Positions 1-8,392 of a stretch of DNA of 35,359 nucleotides are shown piece by piece. Origin of the DNA: Gemmatimonadota bacterium (GTDB lineage Bacteria > Latescibacterota > UBA2968 > GCA-2709665); contig JAPPJY010000084.1 of the NCBI GenBank assembly GCA_028874335.1, positions 1 through 35,359 on the forward strand, given 5' to 3'. Both the position numbers and the translations under genes were made by a program. Within the stretch, counting starts at the first letter, position 1. The number at the start of each line of letters is the position of its first letter. A model generated the notes under the pieces. It saw nothing but the letters and a program-made list of their open reading frames with translations. It was not told the DNA's origin and did no database searches.

Positions 1-1013
<1,013 letters not shown>

Positions 1014-1092
1014 AATTTGGTTTCTCGGCGGATCGTCCGTGCGTTTTGGTTGCAGTGGGATCCTGTTCCGTATTCGGTTGTCCGTTTTGTTT

Positions 1093-1210
<118 letters not shown>

Positions 1211-1215
1211 AACTC

Positions 1216-1263
1216 CAACAGGGTCCGGGATTCGGACGAATCCCGGACCCTGTTGACGTTTTT
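1216..1263 (+). terminator. rrn operon intrinsic terminator
   Basis: A perfect 19-bp inverted repeat: arm 1216-1234 (CAACAGGGTCCGGGATTCG) and arm 1237-1255, with only two bases between them, so the real loop opens a few base pairs. It is followed by ACG and five T residues (1259-1263). It begins six bases after the 5S gene and closes the rRNA transcript. Confidence 0.93.
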
Positions 1264-1277
1264 GATCGAAGAAAGAC

Positions 1278-1304
1278 TTGACAGGCGCGACAATTCTGTA
1301 TTAA
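1278..1304 (+). promoter_or_regulatory. Candidate sigma70-type promoter for the EF-G2-like gene
   Basis: A perfect -35 hexamer TTGACA lies at 1278-1283. The -10 is less clear: TATTAA at 1299-1304 has 15-bp spacing and four of six matches, and TTAATT at 1301-1306 has 17-bp spacing. It lies just downstream of the rrn terminator and about 80 nt before the GTG start, so the gene is probably transcribed independently of the rRNA operon. Confidence 0.5.
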
Positions 1305-1372
1305 TTGGTCGTTTCGTGCCGGTCCGGCCTGCTGTCGTCCGACGGACCCGTCGCTGCTTTTTTCGATTTTAC

Positions 1373-1378
1373 AGGAGG
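1373..1378 (+). promoter_or_regulatory. Ribosome binding site that fixes the EF-G2-like start
   Basis: AGGAGG ends six bases before the GTG at 1385. The open frame continues upstream through the 5S gene, so this site is what decides the start. Confidence 0.85.
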
Positions 1379-1384
1379 AGGCGT

Positions 1385-3475
1385 GTGAATACCGAAACGC
1401 CTGACAGGATTCGGAACGTAGCCCTAGTGGGACACAGCAGTACGGGCAAAACCTCGCTGGCCGAAGCGCTGCTTTATACGGCCGGTGAGAGCAATCGTCT
1501 GGGCACCATCGACGCCGGTACGACAAGGTCGGACTTCGCCGAGGCCGAGATTGCCCGGAAGATCTCCATCAGCATGTCCATGTTGCACTGCGGATGGAAC
1601 GGCGCAAAGGTCAATATCCTCGATGCGCCGGGATACGCGGATTTCATCGGTGACGCCAAGGCGGCGACGTGGGCCGCCGACAACGCGGTTCTCCTTGTTC
1701 ACGCGGCCAACGGCGTGGAGATCGGCACGGACAAGGCCTGGGGTTTCGCGGAGTCCTACGGGCGTCCGCGCCTGTTTTTCGTGAACCACGTCGACAAGGA
1801 GTTCGCCGACTTCGAAAAGGTCCTCGATGCGCTGCAGGAGCAGTACGGTCGGCATGTGCTTCCGTTTCAGATACCCGTGAACCAGGGCGCCGGCTTCAAT
1901 CAGATCATCGACGTTCTGCATCAGCGGCTGCTGACGTATCCGGCCGATGCGAATGGAAAGCCCGAAACAGGCGAGGTGCCTGCCGATCTTCGCGACGACG
2001 TCGAGTCCCTCCGGGAGCGGATCGTCGAGGCGGCGGCCGAGAGCGACGACGAGCTGACGGAGAAGTACCTTGAGGATCTGGATCTTTCCGAAGAAGACCT
2101 CTCGCGCGGACTGAAGCTCGGCATCCTGAACGGAACGACGGTTCCGGTTCTTTGCGGCGATGCTTCCAGAAATGTGGGAGCCGATCAGCTGCTGGATTTC
2201 CTCGTTGACAGTATGATGGCGCCTTCTGAAATGCCCGCAACGGGCGGACGTATGGTGGCAACGGACGAGCCTGCCGAACTCCGGTCGTCCGGTGACGGGC
2301 CGCTTGCCGCCGTGGTGTTCAAGACCGTTTCGGAAACCGTTGGCGACCTGTCTTTCATCCGCGTGTATTCCGGATCGCTGGCGTCATCTTCAGAGGTGTA
2401 TAACTCGAGCGGAAAGACTGCCGAACGCGTCGGGCAGATCTACGTCCTGAACGGCCAGGATCGCGAAGAAGTACCTTCCATTTACGCTGGTGATATGGGG
2501 GCGCTGGTCAAGCTGAAAGACACGCACAGCGGCAATACGTTGTGCGATCGCCGCAACCAGGTGGAAGTCACGCCCGTGGAATTCCCGCATCCGCTGATCC
2601 GTATCGCTCTGGAGCCGAAATCACGCGGAGACGAAGAGAAGATCAGTATGGGATTGCAGCGAATCCACGAAGAAGATCCCAGTTTCATCGCCGGATACGA
2701 TGCGGAACTGAAACAGATCATCGTTCAGGGGCAGGGTGAGTTGCACCTCGACGTCGTGCTTGAAAAACTGAAGCAGAAGTTCGGCGTTGAGGTAAATAGG
2801 GTCCAGCCGAGGATTCCCTATCGCGAGACCATCACGTCGCACGCCGAAGGGCACCACCGGCACAAGAAGCAGACCGGCGGACGCGGGCAGTTCGGAGAGG
2901 CGTATTTGCGCATCGAGCCGGCGAACCGCGGTGAAGGATACGAGTTTCAGGATGAGGTGGTGGGCGGCGCCATCCCACGCAATTACATACCCGCGGTGGA
3001 AAAAGGCGTAGTCGAAGCCATCCAGCGGGGCGTGCTTGCCGGATACAATGTGGTGGATACGCGTGTTACCGTCTACGATGGTTCGTATCACCCGGTCGAT
3101 TCATCCGAAATGGCCTTCCAGATGGCGGGTTCCCAGGCATTCCAGAAGGCGTTTATGAGCGCCCGGCCGATTCTGCTGGAGCCCATTTATCGCGTCACGG
3201 TTATGGTTCCGGAAAAATATATGGGTGACGTGATGGGCGATCTGAACAGCCGGCGGGGTCGGATACAGGGCATGGACCCCGAAGGCAGCTTTCAGGTCAT
3301 CCGTGCCGAAGTGCCGTTGGCGGAGCTGTATAAGTACTCGACGTCGCTTCGTTCGATGACGCAGGGTACGGGTGATTATACGATGGAATTCGACCACTAT
3401 GAACCCGTACCCGCAGACCTCACCCGGAAAATCGTAGAAGCCTCCAGGAAGGAGGGCGAAGCCGTAGAGGCGTGA
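1385..3475 (+). CDS. EF-G2-like translation factor GTPase
   Basis: A 696-residue EF-G family GTPase acting on the ribosome. It has the G domain with P-loop GHSSTGKT (16-23), domain II, and the domain III/IV/V architecture. The domain IV segment has HRHKKQTGGRGQFGEAYLRIEP and GGAIPRNYIPAVEKG. The C-terminal domain has LNSRRGRIQGM. It differs from canonical EF-G at key GTPase positions: the G3 motif is DAPGYADF, with Tyr84 where EF-G has the catalytic His. The switch I segment is RKISIS instead of RGITI, so Ser61 replaces the Mg-ligand Thr. The G4 motif is NHVD (134-137) rather than NKxD. The Tyr in G3 is typical of the EF-G2 branch as I know it. The role of EF-G2 proteins is not well defined. 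Start chosen as GTG 1385 because AGGAGG lies six bases upstream. The frame is open further 5', but that part overlaps the 5S gene. It has its own promoter and terminator, so it appears monocistronic. Confidence 0.93.
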   Translation: MNTETPDRIRNVALVGHSSTGKTSLAEALLYTAGESNRLGTIDAGTTRSDFAEAEIARKISISMSMLHCGWNGAKVNILDAPGYADFIGDAKAATWAADNAVLLVHAANGVEIGTDKAWGFAESYGRPRLFFVNHVDKEFADFEKVLDALQEQYGRHVLPFQIPVNQGAGFNQIIDVLHQRLLTYPADANGKPETGEVPADLRDDVESLRERIVEAAAESDDELTEKYLEDLDLSEEDLSRGLKLGILNGTTVPVLCGDASRNVGADQLLDFLVDSMMAPSEMPATGGRMVATDEPAELRSSGDGPLAAVVFKTVSETVGDLSFIRVYSGSLASSSEVYNSSGKTAERVGQIYVLNGQDREEVPSIYAGDMGALVKLKDTHSGNTLCDRRNQVEVTPVEFPHPLIRIALEPKSRGDEEKISMGLQRIHEEDPSFIAGYDAELKQIIVQGQGELHLDVVLEKLKQKFGVEVNRVQPRIPYRETITSHAEGHHRHKKQTGGRGQFGEAYLRIEPANRGEGYEFQDEVVGGAIPRNYIPAVEKGVVEAIQRGVLAGYNVVDTRVTVYDGSYHPVDSSEMAFQMAGSQAFQKAFMSARPILLEPIYRVTVMVPEKYMGDVMGDLNSRRGRIQGMDPEGSFQVIRAEVPLAELYKYSTSLRSMTQGTGDYTMEFDHYEPVPADLTRKIVEASRKEGEAVEA

Positions 3476-3499
3476 TTCGGCGTGAAGAACCGATGGCCT

Positions 3500-3538
3500 C
3501 AGGCGATGTCCTCCACGGGACGTCGCCTGCTTTTGTTT
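3500..3538 (+). terminator. Intrinsic terminator of the EF-G2-like gene
   Basis: A 12-bp stem, CAGGCGATGTCC (3500-3511) with GGACGTCGCCTG (3518-3529), contains one G-U pair. It is followed by CTTTTGTTTAT. It lies 25 nt after the stop codon. Confidence 0.88.
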
Positions 3539-3553
3539 ATGGCTGTCGGACCT

Positions 3554-3593
3554 CATGAACCGCGGAACCTCTGCGGACAAAGCACGGTTCATG
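3554..3593. repeat. Nested inverted repeat in the EF-G2/yebC gap
   Basis: Outer arms CATGAACCG (3554-3562) and CGGTTCATG (3585-3593) are perfectly complementary over 9 bp. Inside them CCGC (3560-3563) can alternatively pair with GCGG (3573-3576). There is no T-run after it, so it is not a classical terminator. It may be a structure or protein-binding site. The rest of the 3476-3762 gap holds the terminator before it and the yebC promoter after it. Confidence 0.4.
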
Positions 3594-3671
3594 CACCCGG
3601 GCTGCCGAGGAGCCGCCGCCGCCGAATCACGATCGGCCGTGAATCTGCGAGCAGGATCGCTCGTTTTTGTA

Positions 3672-3700
3672 TTGCCAAAATTTTCATTTGTTGCTATATT
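3672..3700 (+). promoter_or_regulatory. Sigma70-type promoter with extended -10, upstream of yebC
   Basis: The -35 is TTGCCA (3672-3677), then a 17-bp spacer, then the -10 TATATT (3695-3700). TGC directly before the -10 gives an extended -10 element. The region is clearly AT-rich against its surroundings. The predicted transcript start is near 3707, about 55 nt before yebC. Confidence 0.82.
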
Positions 3701-3762
3701 ATCAAATAGTTAGCGCGATTTTTCCGGTGAATTTGTCGAACTTCGACGGAGGTGGGCGGTTT

Positions 3763-4515
3763 ATGGCGGGTCATTCGAAATGGGCGAACATCAAGCACAG
3801 AAAAGGACGCGCGGATGCCGCCAGGGGCAAGCTGTTCACCAGGCTGATCAGAGAAATCACGGTGTCCGCGAGGGAAGGGGGCGGGGACGAGGCGAATAAC
3901 CCACGGCTCAGGGCCGCGATCCTGAATGCGAAATCGGAAAATATGCCGGCCGCCAACATCGAGCGTGCCATCAGGAAGGGCACCGGCGACCTGCCGGGCG
4001 AATCGTACGAAGGCGCGGTATACGAGGGCTACGGCCCCGGCGGAGTCGCGCTCTTCATCGAAGTGTTGACCGACAACAGGAATCGCACCGTGTCCCAGGT
4101 CAGGCATCTCCTCAGCAAGCACAATGCCAGCATGGCCGAGAGCGGTTCGGTAGCGTGGGTTTTCGATCAGAAGGGGCTGGTTGTCGTGTCCAGAGAAAAT
4201 ACCGATGAAGAGACACTGATGATGGCCGCCCTCGAGGCCGGCGCCGAAGATATCGTCGAAGAAGAAGCCGTCTATGAGGTTTACACCTCGCCACAGGGAT
4301 TCGGCCCCGTGCAAAAGGCGCTTGCGGAACAACAGATCCCCGTCGAGAGGGCCGAGTTGACGCGGGTGCCGCAGAACACGGTGCCCGTCGAAGGAAACAC
4401 GGCGGAACGCCTGATCCGTCTGCTGGAGACGCTGGAGTCCGAGGACGACGTGCAGCGGGTCTATGCGAACTTCGAGATGGACGAAAAGGAACTGTCAGAC
4501 CTGGTTTCTCCCTGA
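3763..4515 (+). CDS. yebC: YebC/PmpR family protein (TACO1-like)
   Basis: A 250-residue cytoplasmic protein of the YebC/PmpR family. The family was long annotated as a transcriptional regulator. Members are now linked to translation of proline-rich or otherwise stalling sequences. The diagnostic N-terminus MAGHSKWANIKHRKGRADA is present, followed by the conserved NPRLRAAILNAKSENMP, EGYGPGGVALFIEVLTDNRNRT and GSVAWVFDQKG blocks. The length is normal for the family. The ATG at 3763 is chosen over upstream in-frame positions because GGAGGT (3748-3753) lies nine bases before it and the family N-terminus begins exactly there. yebC directly before ruvC is a widely conserved gene order. Confidence 0.97.
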   Translation: MAGHSKWANIKHRKGRADAARGKLFTRLIREITVSAREGGGDEANNPRLRAAILNAKSENMPAANIERAIRKGTGDLPGESYEGAVYEGYGPGGVALFIEVLTDNRNRTVSQVRHLLSKHNASMAESGSVAWVFDQKGLVVVSRENTDEETLMMAALEAGAEDIVEEEAVYEVYTSPQGFGPVQKALAEQQIPVERAELTRVPQNTVPVEGNTAERLIRLLETLESEDDVQRVYANFEMDEKELSDLVSP

Positions 4516-4549
4516 GCCGACGGGTTCTGCCGCATCGGCCTGTTTATTA
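4516..4549 (+). terminator. Weak hairpin after yebC (possible terminator)
   Basis: Arms GCCGA (4516-4520) and TCGGC (4535-4539) enclose an inner CGG/CCG pairing and are followed by CTGTTTATTAA. The stem begins directly after the yebC stop. It is short, so partial termination or attenuation before ruvC is the most that can be claimed. Confidence 0.4.
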
Positions 4550-4622
4550 AGATACGAACACCCGAACGGTCTTCCATTTCTCCCCCCTGCAAGTCCAAAT
4601 TGTATTACGAAAGGCGTGCACC

Positions 4623-5267
4623 GTGCTGGTTCTGGGCATCGACCCCGGCAGCGTGATCACCGGCTACGGCGTCGTGGAATGCCATGGGCGCAATAGCCGC
4701 ATGGTTGCAGGCGGGACCTTGCGGCCGGATGCCGGGCTTCCCTTTTCCCGGCGGCTTCTTGAGATTCACGATGGGCTCCTGAAACTGATCGAGGAATACT
4801 CGCCTGACGAAGTTGCGGTCGAAAACGCCTTCTATCGAGCCAACGTGAAGACATTGATGAAGATGTGCGAAGCCCGGGGCGCGATTATGGTCGCCCTTGC
4901 AAGGTCGGAACTTCCCGTATTCCAATACGCGCCCCGCGAGGTCAAACAGGCTGTCGTGGGTCGCGGCGGGGCGTCCAAGGAACAGGTTCAGTTTATGATT
5001 CGAAATCTGTTCGGTCAAAAACGCGTCACGGGACCCTACGATATCACCGATGCGCTGGCAGTCGCGGTCTGCCACGTGAACCGGCTTCAGGCGCCGGGTG
5101 GTCGGGTCCCGGGCGAAACTGCCGGCGAGAAAGAGCGGTCGGCCGTTCTTCCCGACGGCAGACGCGGGCACGCGGGTGCGCGGCGGATGGACCGGCTGAC
5201 GGAAAAGCTGGAAAAGATGGGCGTAGACGCCGCCCGGACGACAGGAGCGAAACGAAGGGGTCGATAG
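4623..5267 (+). CDS. ruvC: Crossover junction endodeoxyribonuclease RuvC
   Basis: A Holliday-junction resolvase that nicks four-way DNA junctions moved by RuvAB. The four acidic catalytic residues of the RNase H-like fold are present: Asp7 (GIDPGS), Glu67 (VAVENAF), and Asp140 and Asp143 (YDITDALAVAVCH). The core ends near residue 155-170, the family's usual length. The 214-residue protein carries about 45 extra C-terminal residues that are basic and low in hydrophobicity, ending in KRRGR. The start is GTG at 4623, with GAAAGG eight bases upstream. ruvA follows after four bases, so the two genes are almost certainly co-translated. Confidence 0.96.
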   Translation: MLVLGIDPGSVITGYGVVECHGRNSRMVAGGTLRPDAGLPFSRRLLEIHDGLLKLIEEYSPDEVAVENAFYRANVKTLMKMCEARGAIMVALARSELPVFQYAPREVKQAVVGRGGASKEQVQFMIRNLFGQKRVTGPYDITDALAVAVCHVNRLQAPGGRVPGETAGEKERSAVLPDGRRGHAGARRMDRLTEKLEKMGVDAARTTGAKRRGR

Positions 5268-5271
5268 TCGA

Positions 5272-5865
5272 ATGATTGCCTATCTCGAAGGCAAACTGGC
5301 CGTAAACAGCCCGACGCATCTGGTCGTCGACGTTGCAGGTGTCGGCTTTTTCGTTCACATTCCAATGTCAAGCTATGACTCGGGCCGGGGACATGGGGAA
5401 ACCGTCAAATTACTGACCCATCTGCACGTACGCGACGATGCGCTGACGATATACGGGTTCGCAACTGAGGCCGAGCGGGACCTGTTCGAGTTGCTGATCT
5501 CGGTTTCGGGAATCGGCCCGCCGTTGGCCCAGAAGATTCTCTCCGGCGTTCAGATTCGGGATTTTCGCAGGCTGGTGGTATCGGACGATGCCCCCGGACT
5601 CACCCGGATCAAGGGGATCGGCCGGAAACTGGCGCAGCGGCTCGTGCTTGAATTGAAGGACCGGATCGGCGATGTTCCCGATGACGACGGTGTGGAGCGG
5701 GTATCGCCCGTTGCGGCAGGACGTGCTGAAGAAGCGGCAAAAGCGCTTGAGGGTCTGGGCGTCCCCCAGGTGAAGGCCCGGAGCGTGGTCAACCATGCGA
5801 TCGACGACCAGGGTAACGAGGCGCCGGTAGAAGCAATCATTCGAGAAGCGCTTCGGCGACTGTAG
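5272..5865 (+). CDS. ruvA: Holliday junction branch migration protein RuvA
   Basis: A 197-residue junction-binding subunit of the RuvAB branch-migration complex. The N-terminal OB-fold starts MIAYLEGKL and continues through [13 protein letters not shown]. Two helix-hairpin-helix motifs follow: [17 protein letters not shown] and [21 protein letters not shown]. The C-terminal domain III that contacts RuvB ([17 protein letters not shown]) is intact. The ATG at 5272 follows GAAGGGG by 11 bases and lies four bases after the ruvC stop. Confidence 0.97.
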   Translation: MIAYLEGKLAVNSPTHLVVDVAGVGFFVHIPMSSYDSGRGHGETVKLLTHLHVRDDALTIYGFATEAERDLFELLISVSGIGPPLAQKILSGVQIRDFRRLVVSDDAPGLTRIKGIGRKLAQRLVLELKDRIGDVPDDDGVERVSPVAAGRAEEAAKALEGLGVPQVKARSVVNHAIDDQGNEAPVEAIIREALRRL

Positions 5866-5927
5866 GCCCGGGCCGGGACGTTGTGAAACCCATACGGGAC
5901 CGGTGTAACAACGGAAGACGGTTTGGA

Positions 5928-6950
5928 ATGAACGGAAGGATAAGCGACCCCCAGATGCAGGACCGGGACCGGTTCGAAGGCGACGACCAGCTGCGCCCGG
6001 GTCGATTCGCCGATATGACGGGACAGGAGAAAGTCAAGGAGAAGCTGCGAATCGCGGTCGATGCGGCAATGCACCGGGGCGACGCCATGGACCACGCGCT
6101 TCTCTATGGTCCACCGGGGCTTGGAAAGACAACGCTGGCATACGTCGTCGCCAACGAGCTGGGCGCCGAGATCGTGCCGACCTCCGGCCCCGTACTCGAA
6201 CGTGCGGCGGACCTGGCCGGCCTGCTGACCAATCTGAACGAAAAGGACGTCATTTTCGTTGACGAGATTCATCGCATGAACCGGGTCGTGGAGGAAACGC
6301 TGTATCCCGCAATGGAGGACTTCGTCCTGGACATCATGCTCGATAGCGGGCCCGGCGCGCGCTCTTACCGGGTTCCTCTCGATCGTTTTACGCTCATTGG
6401 CGCAACCACGCGATACGGCCTTCTGACCGCTCCGATGCGGGACCGGTTCGGCATTATCGAGCGGCTGGACTTCTATACCGAACCTGAATTGCAGACGATC
6501 GTCGAACGCGCCGCGCGGATACTGAAAATCAGGATTCAGTCGGAAGGCGCATACGAAATCGCGCGGCGGTCGCGGGGAACGGCCCGGATCGCCACCCGGC
6601 TGTTGAGAAGGTCGCGGGATTACGCGCAGGCGCGTGCGCAGGGCACGATTACGCTGGACGTTGCGGGTCGCGCGCTGGAACTTGCCGATATCGACGACGA
6701 AGGCCTGGACGAGATGGATCGCCGTCTTCTGTCGATGCTGGTTGAGAAGTACGGTGGCGGGCCGGTGGGTCTGAATAACCTGGCGGCCGCGCTGGGTGAA
6801 GAGCAGGATACGATCGAGGATGTCTACGAGCCCTACCTGATTCAGGAAGGATTTCTGCTGCGCACCCACAGAGGGCGGCAGGCCACGCCGCTGGCCTGGC
6901 GACATCTCGGATTGACCCCGCCCGAAGGACAGCAGGGGCGCCTGTTGTGA
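5928..6950 (+). CDS. ruvB: Holliday junction branch migration ATPase RuvB
   Basis: A 340-residue AAA+ hexameric motor that drives branch migration with RuvA. Walker A is GPPGLGKT (61-68). Walker B is [11 protein letters not shown] (DEIH at 112-115). Sensor 1 lies in [20 protein letters not shown]. The C-terminal winged helix contains [15 protein letters not shown] and ends with the typical [13 protein letters not shown]. The frame is open back to a GTG at 5883, but the ATG at 5928 gives the usual 20 or so residues before LRP and has GGAAG ten bases upstream, so I chose it. It lies 62 bases after ruvA. Confidence 0.96.
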   Translation: MNGRISDPQMQDRDRFEGDDQLRPGRFADMTGQEKVKEKLRIAVDAAMHRGDAMDHALLYGPPGLGKTTLAYVVANELGAEIVPTSGPVLERAADLAGLLTNLNEKDVIFVDEIHRMNRVVEETLYPAMEDFVLDIMLDSGPGARSYRVPLDRFTLIGATTRYGLLTAPMRDRFGIIERLDFYTEPELQTIVERAARILKIRIQSEGAYEIARRSRGTARIATRLLRRSRDYAQARAQGTITLDVAGRALELADIDDEGLDEMDRRLLSMLVEKYGGGPVGLNNLAAALGEEQDTIEDVYEPYLIQEGFLLRTHRGRQATPLAWRHLGLTPPEGQQGRLL

Positions 6951-6997
6951 CATCGGGGGGCGAAAGCGGCACAGCGGGTCCCGCGTGAGGTTGAGCG

Positions 6998-7681
6998 ATG
7001 TACGTGCTGGGTATCGAAACCTCGACACCGGTGTGCAGTGTCGGTCTGGTCGACAAAGACCGGGTACTGACGTGTTACTCGCAGAATACGGGGCTGCGGC
7101 ACGCCGAGCGGACGATTGCCATGGCGGAACGGGCCGTTCAGGACGCGGGCATCGCGGCCGCGGACCTCCACGGGGTGGCCGTGGGATCCGGTCCGGGCTC
7201 GTTTACGGGCCTTCGGATCGGGATGGCCGCCGCAAAGGGCCTGTGTTTCGCGTTGGATCTTCCGCTCCTGACCGTCTCGACCCTGAAGGGGCTCGCCGCC
7301 CGGGTTATCTTCGAACGCATGCCGGTCTGCGCAATGCTCGATGCCCGTCGCGGCGACGTCTACGCGGGTGTGTACAGTCTCGACGATGGCGCCCTGACGG
7401 CCCGTCTTCCGGATTCCGCGCTTCCTCTTGAAGATCTGATTCCGAAGCTCCCGAAGCCGGTGTTGATTGTCGGTGAGGGCGGCTCGAAATACCGGAACCG
7501 GATCCAGGCGCATCTGGGTGAAGACGCCGGATTCGCGCCCGCGTCCAACCATCCTTGCGGCGCGTCCGTGGCGCTTCTGGGTGTTGAGGCCCTGAGGCAC
7601 GGAAACGCGGTCGACCTGGCGACGGCGGAGCCCGAGTACCATCGCCGGCCTCAGGCCGAAAGTGCGGGAACTACAGGATAA
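6998..7681 (+). CDS. tsaB: tRNA threonylcarbamoyladenosine biosynthesis protein TsaB
   Basis: A 227-residue ASKHA-fold protein that pairs with TsaD and TsaE to transfer the threonylcarbamoyl group onto A37 of ANN-decoding tRNAs (t6A). Family hallmarks are MYVLGIETSTPVCSVGL at the N-terminus and the conserved GSGPGSFTGLRIGMAAAKGL block. The length matches bacterial TsaB. The ATG at 6998 has TGAGG seven bases upstream. It sits 47 bases after ruvB. Its usual partner in this position, rimI, is separated from it by the palindromic insertion that begins nine bases after its stop. tsaD and tsaE are not in the window. Confidence 0.95.
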   Translation: MYVLGIETSTPVCSVGLVDKDRVLTCYSQNTGLRHAERTIAMAERAVQDAGIAAADLHGVAVGSGPGSFTGLRIGMAAAKGLCFALDLPLLTVSTLKGLAARVIFERMPVCAMLDARRGDVYAGVYSLDDGALTARLPDSALPLEDLIPKLPKPVLIVGEGGSKYRNRIQAHLGEDAGFAPASNHPCGASVALLGVEALRHGNAVDLATAEPEYHRRPQAESAGTTG

Positions 7682-7686
7682 CTGCC

Positions 7687-7853
7687 TAAGAAGCTGTTTT
7701 AAAATTCCTGGTGAGTCCCGAGCGCGAGCGAAAATGTGTCGGTCAAGGCGGGTAAATTCGCCCATATTTGGGTATACGGGTGGATTTGACCAACGCAGAC
7801 CGACGCTTTTGCAGCCGCGCGAAGACCGCTGGGGGTTTTAAGACAGCTTCTAA
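7687..7853. mobile_element. MITE-like palindromic element between tsaB and rimI
   Basis: The element runs 7690-7850 (161 bp), with TAA on each side (7687-7689 and 7851-7853), which looks like a 3-bp target duplication. Its ends are near-perfect inverted repeats: GAAGCTGTTTTAAAA at 7690-7704 and, on the other strand, GAAGCTGTCTTAAAA reading back from 7850, 14 of 15 identical. Pairing continues inward with interruptions, including GTCGGTC (7738-7744) against GACCGAC (7798-7804) and a central CCCA/TGGG pair near 7761-7772. The whole sequence can therefore fold as one long hairpin. There is no open frame of note. Inverted ends plus a TAA duplication and no transposase are what a non-autonomous relative of an IS would show. 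The TAA-type target resembles IS5-group elements, which is inference. No second copy is seen in this window. Confidence 0.75.
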
Positions 7854-7867
7854 GGAGTCCGAATTCG

Positions 7868-8371
7868 ATGCGGGTCGAGTCGCAGGAGAGGAATGCCGAA
7901 TTCAGGCTGGATGAAATGGGCGCGGGACACCTGGACGCGGTCGTCGCGATCGAGCGCGAGGGGTTCGCGGACCCCTGGCGGCGAAAAGACTTCGAAGACG
8001 CGTTGGAAAGACGGGACGGTTACAGCCTGGTCTGTCTGAACGGCAATCGGGTCGTCGCGTATGCGGTTGGTTTCCTCGTGACCGGCGAATATCATCTGGC
8101 CAATCTTGCCGTGCTCCCCGCCTTTCGGCGCCGCGGACTCGGGAGACGGTTCCTGGCGGCCGTGCTGAACGGGCTGTCCGAGCGGAATGCGGATGTCGTC
8201 ACCCTCGAAGTGCGGGTTTCCAATCTGTCCGCCATCGGGCTCTACAGGAAACTCGGATTCCGGACCGTCGCGATTCGCAACGGGTATTACACGTCGCCCG
8301 CTGAAGACGCGCTTGTCATGTTGAAGGCGCTGAATGGACAATTCACCGGGTGGGTGAACGGTAAAGTCTAA
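7868..8371 (+). CDS. rimI: Ribosomal protein S18-alanine N-acetyltransferase RimI-like (GNAT)
   Basis: A 167-residue GNAT acetyltransferase. RimI acetylates the N-terminal alanine of S18 in E. coli. The acetyl-CoA binding motif A is seen in LAVLPAFRRRGLGRRFL, with R-R-G-L-G as the pyrophosphate loop. The RimI signature LEVRVSNLSAIGLYRKLGF is followed by RNGYYTSPAEDALVM. The ATG at 7868 has AAGGAG (7852-7857) ten bases upstream. That Shine-Dalgarno site overlaps the TAA repeat that bounds the preceding insertion. Neighbours tsaB and holB fit the common tsaB-rimI pairing. Substrate range beyond S18 cannot be judged here. Confidence 0.92.
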   Translation: MRVESQERNAEFRLDEMGAGHLDAVVAIEREGFADPWRRKDFEDALERRDGYSLVCLNGNRVVAYAVGFLVTGEYHLANLAVLPAFRRRGLGRRFLAAVLNGLSERNADVVTLEVRVSNLSAIGLYRKLGFRTVAIRNGYYTSPAEDALVMLKALNGQFTGWVNGKV

Positions 8372-8392
8372 TCAAACGGCAGGCGACGGCGG

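Noticed and set aside
1014..1092. Possible tRNA gene in the 23S-5S spacer
   Set aside because: No cloverleaf, T-arm GTTCRA motif or acceptor stem could be found in the 79 bases.
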